A DNA stretch of 64,000 bases, from NCBI RefSeq assembly GCF_950295315.1, contig NC_080170.1:97244477-97308476 (forward strand). The letters are read 5' to 3'. Of this stretch, positions 23,190 to 33,695 are shown one piece after another (position 1 is the first letter of the stretch; the number at the start of each line of letters is the position of its first letter). Position numbers and translations under genes: made by a program. The notes under the pieces are model-generated. The model was not told the origin of the DNA, made no database searches, and saw nothing but the letters and a program-made list of their open reading frames with translations. This DNA comes from Erinaceus europaeus (lineage: Eukaryota; Chordata; Mammalia; Eulipotyphla; Erinaceidae).

Positions 23190-23345
23190 CACAGAGGCAT
23201 GAAGCGCCCCAAGAGGCAAGAGATGCCCACAGAGGCAGGAAACACCCTTTGAGGCAAGAGATGCCCCCAGAGGCATGAAGCGTTCCCAGAGGCAAGAAAT
23301 GCCCTTTCGCCTGCTAGGCCTTGCCCTTTTAGGCAAGAAAAGCTC
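23190..23345 (+). repeat. GAGGCA minisatellite in ERV1
   Basis: About six imperfect units of roughly 22-26 nt built on cc(c/a)(c/a)agaggca(t/a)gaa(g/a)cg-like sequence. Confidence 0.8.
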
Positions 23346-23463
23346 CCCTTGGCATCACACTGGTTATTGCTGTTCACCTATTTTGTTTTCCATGTCTTAT
23401 GCCAGTTCTTTTGAAAACGCCTGTACGATATACGTTTCTGTTCACCCCACAATGGCCATTAGT

Positions 23464-23481
23464 TAAAAAGAAAGGGGGAAT
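23464..23481 (+). promoter_or_regulatory. ERV1 polypurine tract
   Basis: aaaaagaaagggggaa directly before the 3' LTR. The same core is next to the ERV2 3' LTR. Confidence 0.9.
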
Positions 23482-23926
23482 TGTTGGTATGCATGAGACC
23501 CCTTCTGTTTCATTTGGTTTAAATCCCCCCTGCTTAACACTATTCTATTTATATAACCGCTGTTAACAAGCACCTCCCTCCAGGGCATTGGTTCAATCCC
23601 CAGTTTCATGATATGTTTTTGCTCCACCCCCCTCCTTGTCACACCCTGATCCCTTCTTTGTCACACTCTGATTTTCACCAGTCACTTTTCTCTCTATCCT
23701 CTCTATGTCACATCCTGTTTCTACCCTACTTGGGAAGTATATATAAAGACAGCATTGTGAGTTTTAGAGTACTTTACCTTGAGTTTAGCTTAGCTTGTCT
23801 TAGATTGTGCTGCGTCCTGCATGAATAAAGAGATACTGCCTACAGCTCAACTATGAGTCCCTGGTCGTCTGTTACCTGCCCCTGAAGCCAGCCCAGCGAA
23901 AACAACCTAACCCGTCGAAAACGACA
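23482..23926 (+). repeat. ERV1 3' LTR
   Basis: 445 bp, one difference from the 5' LTR. Carries TATA-like and AATAAA signals in CBLB sense orientation. Confidence 0.95.
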
Positions 23927-24821
23927 TCTATCTATATATATATAATGCTATACATGTGCTTATTGTGGCACTTGACAAATGAGAACTGGGAACAAAGATT
24001 TAAATATGATAATGTAGCAGTTAGCTAAAGGATTGGCTGGTTGTAAAAGTCTCTCATACATCAAATGTTTTAAGCTAGAAGAATGATCATTAGAGAAAAA
24101 CATTTGGATTAACTTTTTGCAGAACAAATTGAGTGAATGGTAAAAATCATTGTTCTTTAAATGTTCCTTTATGTTTAAAACAATACTTTTAAATAAATGA
24201 GTTTTGATTACTGGTAGATGTTGGTGTTTCTACCCCTTTTCATTCACAAAGAACTTGATTTAGCTTAGAAAATAGTACATTGAAATTTCATTTTAAGAAT
24301 CAAGGCAGAATATGTATTTGAGTAGAATAGTAAGATATAGCAAAGGAAAAATAAGACATAATCGCATACTGCGATCTTCATAGTTAACTTAGAGCTGGGG
24401 AGTACACATGTAAGTAACTAGTTTGAGGGACTTCAAAAGGAAATTCTATATTTAACTTTTTTCTTCCCTTTGGAAATATAAATATATTTATTTATTACAG
24501 CTACATTTTTATGTATATTGTTGACAATGGGAAATTAGCATAAGTTAGTTAAAGAGGCTGAGTAATTTTCTAAGAGACATGAACTATTTTGTGACATTAC
24601 ATTTTTCTGTGCATATTGTGATTTTTTTTTTCTAACTAGACACTGAAGTTGTACTAAATGAAAAAGTTCTGTTTGGTTGTTAGCTATAATAATTTACTAA
24701 AACCTCCCTGTGTAATAATGTAAAAGTTGCAAGTAAATAATAAATTTGTCTTATAACCTGCAATGCTGATATTTAACAGAATGACCTGGGAGATGTGTAT
24801 TTGTGTTTCTCTCCAAACTTA

Positions 24822-25106
24822 ATTTTTTTTTTTTTTTTTTTTTTTTTTTGCCTTCTGGGTTATTGCTGGGGCTAGGGCCTGCAGTACAAATCCACTGCTC
24901 CATTTTTTCCCTCACTTTTTTTGCATAGGACAGAGAGAAATTGAGAGGAGGGGAGATAGAGAGGGAGAGAGAAAGATGCCTGCAGACCTGCTTCACAGCT
25001 TGCACGTGACCCCCCTTCAGGTGAGGAGCCAGGGGCTCAAACCAGAACCATGCACATCCTTGCATTTAGTACTATGAGTGTTTAACCCAGTGCTCTACCA
25101 CCCATC
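24822..25106 (-). mobile_element. SINE A-long (minus), shortened
   Basis: T tract, cttctgggttattgctgggg module, cataggacagagag body and a degraded head ctctaccaccca. Confidence 0.85.
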
Positions 25107-25266
25107 AAATGATTAACTCCTGTTAGCAAGTCAGTGAATTGCTGGATAAACTAGCAGGTGTAGTTCTTAGTAAGCAGCAAGGAGAAACATCAATCATTAC
25201 TTTTGGCTGATACAATGTGTTAGTTAATGAAGTTCTGTTGTTGATATCGACCTTCTTTTAATGCAG

Positions 25267-25407
25267 GTGAAGATGCTTTTGATGTCCTCCCACCATCCCT
25301 CCCACCTCCGCCACCTCCTGCGAGACACAGTCTCATTGAACATTCAAAACCTCCTGGCTCAGGCAGCCGACCATCCTCAGGACAGGACCTTTTCCTTCTT
25401 CCTTCAG
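25267..25407 (+). CDS. CBLB: CBLB coding exon (fourth, polyproline)
   Basis: The acceptor is aatgcag|gtgaag and the donor is ttcag|gtagga. Two bases finish a Gly codon, 46 codons follow and one base carries over. The peptide begins [20 protein letters not shown] and ends GQDLFLLPS. The [12 protein letters not shown] stretch is a polyproline SH3 ligand of the Cbl tail. It lies about 1.3 kb downstream of ERV1, so transcripts must splice across that element to join it to 19392. Confidence 0.97.
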
Positions 25408-25571
25408 GTAGGAGAAAGCCAAGGAGTAGGTTTCACTTAAAACAAACAAACAAAAAAATATTCTGTGCGTAAGCAGTAGTAATTACTTTCTGCCTTACTA
25501 ATAGTGTCATTTCCTAGGTTAAGAAAATAGCAGATGTTGGAAAAGTTTGTTGTTGATTTGATGTTCAAAAA

Positions 25572-25735
25572 ATTAAAACCTGGCAAGGGAGATACTATGA
25601 TCACGAAGGTGGTTTTCCCTGGGCGAGGCTTATCCATTGCACTCCGGATGTGCTGACCCCTGCAATTTCCCCAAATGTCAGAAACTCGACGGCATAATTT
25701 GTAATAGTGGAGGACTGCATTGGCGCTCTCCCCTG
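25572..25735 (+). pseudogene. U1 snRNA pseudogene, full length (164 nt)
   Basis: Reads acctggcaagggagatac, then catgatcacgaaggtggttt, gcactccggatgtgctgac and actcgacggcataatttgta to a ccctg end: U1 snRNA from end to end at its normal 164-nt length. The 5' splice-site-pairing end is altered (attaaaacctg for atacttacctg) and the Sm region reads aatttgtaatag. An A/T-rich tract follows. No upstream snRNA promoter element is recognisable; a retrocopy. Confidence 0.93.
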
Positions 25736-26031
25736 ACTGAAAAATTAATTAATTGATTAATTAATTAATAATTAAAATAAAAATTACAACAGCATAGAAT
25801 TTGGAAAGTGGAGCCAGTCTAAATAACAACTTTTGCAGAAAACATCATTAAGAACCAGTGGGACTCTAGGCTGAGCAGTGGTGAGTTTGGGATAGCACAC
25901 ATATTGCAGTGTGCAGTGACTCTGGTTTAACAGTAGTAGTAATGATTCAACTGATAGCAGTGCACTCTGTATACTGATTCTCAGTGCACTGTTTTCGTCA
26001 GATAGTAAGGTCTTAGAATATTTCTATTCCT

Positions 26032-26286
26032 GGGAGTCCGGCGGTAGCACAGCCAGTTAAGCGCAGGTGGCACAAAGTGCAAGGACCAGTGTAAGGATCC
26101 CGGTTCGAGTCCCTGGCTCCCCACCTGCAGGGGTGTCTTCACAGGTAGTGAAGCAGGTCTGCAGGTTGTCTGTCTTTCTCTGTCCCTTTCTATCCTCCCC
26201 TCCTCTCTCCAATTTCTCTGTCCTATCCAACAATAATAACAACAATAAGGCAACAAAAGGGAATAAATAAATAAATATTTAAGAAA
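26032..26286 (+). mobile_element. SINE A (plus), full length with 17-bp TSD
   Basis: Head gggagtccggcggtagcaca, B box ggttcgagtccc, tail of aaat units. Duplications agaatatttctattcct at 26015-26031 and 26287-26303. Confidence 0.95.
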
Positions 26287-26419
26287 AGAATATTTCTATT
26301 CCTTAGCATCATAATTTCATTCAAAAATAGTTTGGTAAATCACAACATTAACAGTTAAGATTTTCTGAAATACACATACTTTTTTGTTACCATTTTAATT
26401 GTTTTGATCTTTTCAAGGT

Positions 26420-26640
26420 AACTTTGGTTTATTACACTTTCTGAAATACAATTTCATACTTACTCAAAATCTGTCTCCATCCTTATAACTCAGTCTTCCC
26501 TTTGTCCCCTAGACCTCTTTGGTTACTTTAACTCTGCAGTCCAAAATCATGCCTTTATTTGACTGCTTGTTTTCCATGTTCTTTTTAGCTACTCTCTGCA
26601 AGTGAGATCATCCTGTATTTTCATTGTTATAAGTTCATAT
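26420..26640 (-). mobile_element. L1 3' region fragment (minus)
   Basis: ctctctgcaagtgagatcat matches the 'agagtgagatcatc' block of L1 copies at 240-300 and 5040-5060. Confidence 0.5.
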
Positions 26641-26764
26641 TTGGTGGTAAGGAAATTTGTCAGGAAATCACTTCATCCCTTCTTCAAGAGCCTGAGTGAA
26701 AACCTAGCTAGAGTGGTGTTTTCTTCGGTTCTGGCTTGGTTTGGTTTTCATGGTTGTTTCTTTA

Positions 26765-26885
26765 TTGCCACCAGGGTTATCACTAGGACTGGTCCTCTAT
26801 GTTAAATCCAGAGAGAGAAATAGAGAGAGACCTATAGCACTGCTTCACCATTTGTGGTGCTTTCTCCCTGCAGGTGGGGATGGAT
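26765..26885 (-). mobile_element. SINE B-like fragment (minus)
   Basis: ccaccagggttatcactag, cactgcttcaccatttgtgg and ctccctgcaggtgggga. Confidence 0.55.
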
Positions 26886-27450
26886 AGAGGGTTTGTTTTT
26901 ATTAGTGATTTAATAGTGACTTACAAAATTATAAGAGAATGATGTATAATTCCATACCATTCCAATCATCAGAGTTCTGTTTCCATCCCCCTCCAGAGGA
27001 AACTGCAATAGTTCTTCCAGGGTCACAGATATGAGTTCACTACCCCCATCTCCCTCTCCCTTTCCCTCTTCCCCCTTCTCTCTCCCCTCACCCCCCCCCC
27101 CCGTGTGTGTGTGTGTGTGTGTGTTTTATGTCCATTTTTAGTCTTTTCTACAGCTCTGCCTTCACTTCCTCTCTTAAGTCACACCTGCACCTATTACTAC
27201 TTCCATGTGTCTTTCCTTTTTCCTCTTGTCTCCCAGAAAGTGAAACATAACCTGACTTCTTCTAGTCTTTTCCAAATTTTCTTCTTTCTGTGATGGCATA
27301 AAAACAAAGAGTCCTGGTGACAAATGTGTCTAATTCTAGTGCAATTGGGGTTCAGAGCTCATCTTCCCTAACACGTCCCCCACCCCCGGCTTCTGTAATT
27401 GCTTCTCTGCTGGACATGGAAATTAGCAAGTCAATCCATATATCCACGGG
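26885..27450 (-). mobile_element. L1-type 3' UTR repeat (minus)
   Basis: Second copy of the repeat at 2165-2620, with a C tract and (GT)n at 27091-27124. Confidence 0.45.
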
Positions 27451-27844
27451 CTCTTCTTTTCTAAAAAAACAAAATATTTTTATTTTTGTTAGATAATGTC
27501 ATAGGTCAAGAAGTTTTATTTCAGTTTACATAAGCGTTTCAGTATTATTTTTGCTATGTATTTAATACATCTTTCCATCTAAAGAACTATTAATAGAATA
27601 TCCAAAGCAGTTTTTCAGCCTAAGAATTGAGCTTCATAAAATAATACTCTAAACAAAGGTTATTGCTAAATGTAAACTGACTGAACATTTTATTAACTGT
27701 TTTCACATTATTCAGTCTGAGAATTTGTAGACCCATGTAATAATAAATCTTTTCTGACATTGAGATTTGGTTTCCTTGAAGAAATATTCTTAAAAACAAA
27801 GGAAGACTATCTTAGAGACTCAGTTTTCTCGTGATACATATATA

Positions 27845-27912
27845 TATATTGCCACAGCAGTCCTCAGCTCTGACTATGTTGGTACAGGGGATTGAACCTG
27901 GGACTTCTCGTG
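27845..27912 (-). mobile_element. SINE D fragment (minus)
   Basis: agcagtcctcagctctgac and gggattgaacctgggact. Confidence 0.4.
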
Positions 27913-27951
27913 ATATATTTAACACCTAACAAAACATACCCTTTTTTTCTT

Positions 27952-28166
27952 TTTAAATTTTTTTTTTAAATATTTATTTGATAGAGACAGCCAGAAATCG
28001 AAAGGGAAGGGAGAGATCCAGAGGGAGAGAGACAGAGAGACACCTGCAGCACTTATTCACTACTTGCAAAGTTTTCCCCTTGCAGGTGGCAACCAGGACT
28101 TGAACCTGAGTCCTCACACATTGGAATGTGTGTACTTAACCAGGTGCGCCACCACCTGGCCCCCCA
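27952..28166 (-). mobile_element. SINE B (minus)
   Basis: atttatttgatagagacag, ggacttgaacctgagtcc and caggtgcgccaccacctggc. Confidence 0.88.
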
Positions 28167-29039
28167 ACTTACCTTTTTACTGCAGTGTCCTGCACACTTA
28201 AATCTGTTCTACCTTCCCAACCTCATTCTGAAGTATCTTCACCATAGCAGTGGTTTTTAGTCTTGTGTTTCTGTAAGGGATTCCTACAGATTGAAGGATG
28301 AGAAGCAAAAGAAGGCCACAGCTCTGATAGTATATATTTTTATCTTTTCTATTTTAAACTTGCATGCAAGATTTCTTTTGGCAAAATAGTAAAGCCGACT
28401 GTTTGTCTGTTTCAGACAGGCTAGTCCTATCTTAACAAAACTGGAGTCCTCCCAATAAAGCTTTATACTTTTCTGTCTCCAAGCATAGGGTTGCCCTGCT
28501 AGCATATATCTGTTTTTTGTCTGCATTACAAAAAGGCAGTCCCTTTGAGCTGGCTGTTTGAAATAGGCAGCCCTCCCTCCACTTTGTGCCAGGTCCAGTG
28601 TTCAAGGAACCACGCCAAGGCTGTATTTAAGTGTGCTTATTCGCATAACAGTATGTCTTTGTGCAGTGCGTAAAATCACAGCATATTTGGCAACCTTCAC
28701 TGTACCTTTCTTTCACTGTTTCTCTCACCTGGAATCTATTTTGAAGTTTCTTCCAACCTTATAGTCACAGTTAAACTGCAAAGGCAAAATTGACTTTATT
28801 AGAGACAAATAAAAATTTCCCTCTTGGATCCAGAAATGCAATTGCATACGTAAAATGCGAAGAAAACTTTGGTTAGTAGTTCTTGAAAAAGGATTGGGAT
28901 GGGGGGGCAGGGTTGTTTGCTGCAACCTGTAAAGACCCACCATTATGGTGTGGCTGTTAAGGGAGCAACTGCCATTTGAGGGTTCCCCTTGAGTTCAAGT
29001 GAGTTGCAGAGACCATTGTGTTCAGGCAATGGGAGTAAT

Positions 29040-29219
29040 GCAGTGGGTCTCAAATTGCGATTTTTCAGTTCAGCAGCGTCACTTGATAATTTGTTAAAAT
29101 TGTGAGTCCTTGGAACCCACTCAAGATTTACTACATCAGAAGTTCTGGGAGCAGAACTGTTTTCCTAAACATTCCATGTGATTCAGATACATTTTCATGT
29201 TTGAGAAGCACTGGGTTAG
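29040..29219 (+). mobile_element. MER5-like hAT DNA transposon relic
   Basis: Starts agtgggtctcaaattg and ends tgtttgagaagcactggg: the inverted-terminal pattern of MER5A-type non-autonomous hAT elements, with a gaacccactcaagattt interior. An old eutherian repeat, the oldest I can name here. Confidence 0.7.
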
Positions 29220-29645
29220 GGCATTCCTGTAAGTGAAGCCAGACTAGTAAAGGGAGTTCAAGCCATACCACTTAAACTACAGTGGATTCAAGGGATTAAG
29301 GGCATAGTTAATGGAGCAGAGGAGACTTTGAATATATTTTATGGTATTGTTAATCAAAGTACCTGTGAATAAAAAATGAGTCTTCTGTATCTCTTCAGAA
29401 AGTAAAAGTAAAGCCCATGGGAAGAATTATTAAAAATGAAAACGACATTCATCATAAGCAGCAGCTTCCTAAAATTATTAAGAAACATACATGTCAGAGA
29501 TCTTACATAATGGGGAATTTATGAACATAAGTTATATATAACAGGCAGCAAAGAGGGAAGCATTTTTGTTTCGCCTACATAACTTTTCAAATCCTTCCTA
29601 ACAGTTAGATACTTTAATGATATTCTTTCAAAAATTTGTATGGAT

Positions 29646-29735
29646 AGGGCCAGGCTTGGGTGCCCATGTAACATGTCCACAGGTGTCTCCCTCCCCTTTC
29701 CTGTCTTTATCCAATAAATTATTTTTTTAAATTTA
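29646..29735 (+). mobile_element. SINE B, internally deleted (plus)
   Basis: agggccaggcttgggtgcc, then ccacaggtgtctccctccc and tttatccaataaat. The middle is missing. Confidence 0.6.
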
Positions 29736-30276
29736 CAGATAAGTGATAAATGTTCCAGAGGATATATGCTACTATTTTAGCTGTTTGGTTTTATTTGCAT
29801 TTTTCTACACTTGAGTCAATTTGAGTTTTAGTTCATTGGAGGAAAAATAAAATTTGGCAATAAATAGAGTAACTATTTGGTAGATTTCCTTCTTACATAG
29901 CATAATTTTGATTGATGGCAATCTTCCACTTTTATCATTAGAAAAAACTTTTATAGCCAGATTTTTCTTTTTATTATAATCTCTACAGCAAATAATAACT
30001 TGTTCATGTTCCTCTATACATAAATGCAGTAGTCATGTTTGACTTTTTAGAACAGATTAACCCATTGTGTTTACCCATTCACGTCTCCAACATCCATTAC
30101 TATATAAATAGTACACTGCTTTAGACAGATGCGAAAAATGATTAAGTGTTGATCATAAAATAAGCTTTCTAATGCATTTTCCAAAGCTGTGATCTTTATA
30201 GAGAATTTCTGGAATGTTTTTCTTCCTCTAATTGACAGATAATTGTTTTAATTTTTAAATTATCTTTATTTTTAAG

Positions 30277-30396
30277 ACCCCTTTTTTGATCCAGCAAGTG
30301 GCCAAGTTCCATTGCCTCCTGCCAGGAGATTACCAGGTGAAAATGGCAAGTCCAATAGAACATCACAAGACTATGATCAGCTTCCTTCATGTTCAG
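30277..30396 (+). CDS. CBLB: CBLB coding exon (fifth, QDYDQLPS segment)
   Basis: The acceptor is tttttaag|accccttt and the donor is gttcag|gtgagc. Two bases complete an Asp codon, then 39 codons including [18 protein letters not shown] and [14 protein letters not shown], with one base carried over. It holds another PLPPARR SH3-type motif and a tyrosine followed by DQLP. A perfect 16-bp inverted repeat lies about 40 nt beyond the donor (see 30438-30474). Confidence 0.97.
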
Positions 30397-30437
30397 GTGA
30401 GCTGGCTAATAATAGTAATAATAATGTCTTAGATCTG

Positions 30438-30474
30438 TGCAAAAAGGAGTATACAGATTATACTCCTTTTTGCA
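30438..30474. repeat. Perfect 16-bp inverted repeat just inside an intron
   Basis: Arms TGCAAAAAGGAGTATA (30438-30453) and TATACTCCTTTTTGCA (30459-30474) around a 5-nt loop. 41 nt past the CBLB donor at 30397. Confidence 0.95.
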
Positions 30475-30865
30475 GCAGTTTCTTTTTTTTGTTATGTAAT
30501 TTAATGAGTACATCTAGCCTAAGAAAGTGTTTATCACCTTTGCTTATAAATCCTGTATTGAGCAGAATGCCTGAAAATTGCCTGGTAGAAAAGAAAAATA
30601 GCTCTTTGTTGTCTTTGATCAGTCAGTAGGAAAATCTATTCTCTTGTTTTCCTTATCTGATACTACAAATGGGAGAAATTTCTTATATCGTAAAATACTG
30701 TATTCTCTTTATTTCTCCAGTAAAGAAAGAAATCTTTTCAGAATTAATATTAGTGCCAAAATCATTTTTTATAGCTTATTTAGAGGTATTATGTGATAGT
30801 AAGTTGAAGGATGTATCAATTTTGTAAATACAGGACATACGTATAACCACTACAAGTAAAATGTT

Positions 30866-31085
30866 GGGGCCAGCAAGATCCTTCACTTGAATAGTGTATT
30901 TGCTTTGTCATGGGTACAACCAGGGTTGAGCTTTGCCCCTTCCACAATGAAGTAAGCTTCTGTGATAGTCTTATTAATGTTTTCAAACCTGGGTTCACGT
31001 TCTCTCAGTATTTTCGTATGACACCCTGAGGAACATGCTCTGGGCCTTATACATTACAGTGCTGCTGAGCTGCCTCTCCAGTCCA
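30866..31085 (+). mobile_element. tRNA-type SINE, older family (plus)
   Basis: ggggccagcaagatccttca head, gtacaaccagggttgagc B-box-like segment, tgctgagctgcctctccag. Confidence 0.45.
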
Positions 31086-31171
31086 CATTTCTGTTTGTAA
31101 AGAGAAATAAAAGGACCTTGTGCACAGCAGAGCTTGCTCTCTATTGAGTGAGTTCTCAGCACCAGCAACTT

Positions 31172-31497
31172 TTTTTTTTTTTGACTCCAGGGTTATTGCT
31201 GTGGCTTTGTGCCTGCACTATGAATCCACTGCTCACATTTGTCCCATTTTGTTGCCCTTGTTGTTGTTGTTGTTAATGTTATTGTTGCCATTGTTGTTGT
31301 GGGATAGGACAGAGAGAAATGGAGAGAGGAGGGGAAGACGGGGGAGAGAAAGATAGACATCTGCAGACCTGCTTCACTAACTGTGAAGTGACCCCCCTGC
31401 AGATAGGGAGCCGGGGGCTCGAACTGGGATCCTTAATCCGGTCCTTGCACTTTGCACCACCATGTGCGCTTAACCCGCTGCGCTACCACTCGGCCCC
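31172..31497 (-). mobile_element. SINE A-long (minus)
   Basis: T tract, actccagggttattgctgtg module, gataggacagagag body and head ctgcgctaccactcggcccc. caccagcaacttt / cgccagcaacttct flank it. Confidence 0.9.
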
Positions 31498-32189
31498 CTG
31501 CGCCAGCAACTTCTAACTAGTCCAAGACACAGATCTATCCATGCAAAGTCGTTGAAACACTACAGTTGTAAATGAGAGGGCAGATTTTCAGGTCAAGAGG
31601 AAAAATGGGGAAGTCAAGGAGAAAGTTACCTGACAACCTCTATATGAGAAAGAAGCAAATCCCCTAAGGAAAATACCATTTGGGGGGAAACAGCATGACT
31701 AATTTAGAATGATATATTCAGTATCTGGATTAAAAAACAAACTCAAGTTAGGAAAAGAGTTGTGATGAAAATGCTATATTTTCACAATCTTTTCCAATTT
31801 GTTCCATAATATATGAGCTTTATAGAGCTCAGAGGAACATCATTCTCATATGGTAGGACTTAAGTTAGCTTTATACTAGAAATTTCAAGGAAGAACTTTG
31901 CGTCACAAATTGTATTGTAATAACCCAAAGTAGCATTTATCAGAAGCCTAAACTGGCTTTTCCTGGAGGGATAAAATAGTCATGGCTATTACTCTAAGGA
32001 CCTCAATTGCTATAACATTAAATATTTTAACCTTATCCCCAAAATAATACTTTTTGCCAACAAACTATTTGCTTATCTAAAGTTCACAAGGCTACACTGT
32101 TGTTTTAGGGTTTATTTACCTCACCATCAGAGGGACTGGATTTACCTCCTTAATTAGGATTCTAATAAATTTTGCTTTCCAGTAGTGGG

Positions 32190-32343
32190 TTTTTTTGTTT
32201 GTTTTTGGTTTTGGCTTGGTTTGGTTTCGATTTTGGTTTTTTGACCAGAGCACCACACAACTCCAGCTATTGATGCTTCTAGGGATCAAACCAGGGATCT
32301 CTTGTATGCCTGCACGCTACTGCTGCACTATTTTTCTAGCCTC
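32190..32343 (-). mobile_element. SINE D (minus)
   Basis: gaccagagcaccacacaact and agggatcaaaccagggatct. Confidence 0.6.
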
Positions 32344-32374
32344 TGAAGTAGGGTTTTCGTTAAGGTTTTTATTG

Positions 32375-32805
32375 TTGTTGCTGTTGTCTTCTTGTACTAG
32401 GAGGTTGATGGATTACAGTATAGAGTTAACATGGGTACAATTTTCATCTCCCTATAGTAGGTATATGCAAAACCTTCTTGCCTCAGACTTGGATCCTTTT
32501 CCACCATTACTCACAAGTACCCTAAACCTTCTTGACCCCCTCCTTTCCAAGACTCCTTTGTTTTCATATGATACACCAAAGCCAAGTCTAAGTTTTACAT
32601 AGTATTTTCCTTTCTTTCCATGTTTCTTACGTTTCACCTGAGTGAGACCATTCCTATTCATCCTTATTTTGGCTTGGCTCAGTTAACATGATTCTTTCAA
32701 ATTCCATCCAAGATGAAACAAAGGGAAAGACTTCATTTTTAGCATCTCAGTAGTATTCTGTTGTATATCTTAGCCACGAATCTGCTGTTGGACATCTAGT
32801 TCTTA
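32375..32805 (-). mobile_element. L1 3' fragment (minus), old
   Basis: attccatccaagatg, atctcagtagtattctgttg and gttggacatctag parallel the L1 ORF2 end at 5100-5240. Confidence 0.65.
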
Positions 32806-32811
32806 GTTTGC

Positions 32812-32945
32812 TTGTTTGTTTTTTTTTTTTTTAGGTTTATTTAGAACCAGAGCATTACTGTGGTATTTGCAATACCAAGGATCTAACATGAGACTTCATG
32901 CTTATGAATCCAAAGTTTTATCCATTACCCCACTTGCGAGGCTAC
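32812..32945 (-). mobile_element. SINE D (minus)
   Basis: T tract, gaaccagagcattactg and a degraded tRNA head. Confidence 0.5.
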
Positions 32946-33245
32946 CATTAAGATATTTTTTGAAATTGAAATTCATTAGGTATCTATTGCAAACGATGAG
33001 AAATTGTACCCCTATGACAACTACTGTCTTGTAAATTATCATTTCCCTAATAAAATGAAAATAAATGTTGAAATTAATATTCTTTTGACTTTTATGGTGA
33101 CCTAAATAATAGTGACTTGTTTATAAATTTTCCATGAAATTAATATTCTAAAAAAATGTTAATACAGTAATAATATAACATCAATTTTAATATATTTTCT
33201 CTAAAAAGGATGTATGCATATATGTATACCTATACAATGAGGCTT

Positions 33246-33350
33246 CCAGGGCCGTAGTGCAGCTGTTAAGTACTAGACTTTAGTGCCTAATGGCCTGGGT
33301 TCAGTTACTGGTGCCATAAACCAGGGCTGAACAGTACTCTGGTGGAACAA
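33246..33350 (+). mobile_element. SINE D (plus)
   Basis: cagggccgtagtgcagctgt, ggcctgggttcagttactgg and ccagggctgaacagtactct: the plus-strand form of family D. Confidence 0.6.
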
Positions 33351-33411
33351 AACAAACCAGCAGAAAACATCTTCCAAATGCTTTATTATTCCAAAATTTT
33401 CTCTTTTTTAA

Positions 33412-33695
33412 CATTTTTTATATTTATTTATTCCCTTTGTTGCCCTTGTTGTTTCTTTTTTATTGTTGTAGTTACTATTGTTGTCATCATTGTTGGATAG
33501 GATAGAGAGAAATGGAGAGAGGAAGGGAAGACAGGGGGGTGAGAAAGAGAGACACCTGCAGACCTGCTTCACCACCTGTGAAGCAACTCCCCTACAGGTG
33601 GGGAGCCAGGGGATTGAACAGGGACCCTTATGCCTGTCCTTGCACTTCATGCCACCTGCGCTTTACCCACTGCACTACCTACCGCCTGACTCCCC
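33412..33695 (-). mobile_element. SINE A (minus)
   Basis: atatttatttattccctttg, gataggatagagag body, head taccgcctgactcccc. caaaattttct / caaattttcttct flank it. Confidence 0.9.

Larger units (their letters stand above)
21266..23926 (+). mobile_element. ERV1: young non-autonomous class II LTR retrotransposon
   Basis: Complete element in the same sense as CBLB inside its intron. Perfect 6-bp duplications TCTATC lie at 21260-21265 and 23927-23932. LTRs are 445 bp each, TGTTGG...GACA. The internal part is about 1.77 kb: a degenerate lysine-type PBS, an ORF with a gag-capsid fragment, a non-coding segment homologous to the pol-LTR interval of ERV2, a GAGGCA minisatellite and a polypurine tract. 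No pro, pol or env. It would need enzymes in trans, plausibly from ERV2-like relatives (inference). Confidence 0.95.
19393..25266 (+). other. CBLB: CBLB intron containing ERV1
   Basis: Intron with the cassette-exon candidate, a microsatellite, SINEs and ERV1. 20040-20440 and 23933-24815 hold nothing I recognise. Confidence 0.9.
25408..30276 (+). other. CBLB: CBLB intron
   Basis: Contains the U1 pseudogene, SINEs, L1 3' UTR pieces and a MER5-like element. 27455-27825, 28170-29035 and 29220-29640 hold nothing recognised. Confidence 0.9.

Noticed and set aside
23190..23345. CRISPR-like repeat array
   Set aside because: Mammalian context, imperfect contiguous units and no spacers; a minisatellite inside an LTR element.
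25572..25735. Functional U1 gene
   Set aside because: Splice-site-pairing end and Sm region are altered and no snRNA promoter is recognisable upstream.
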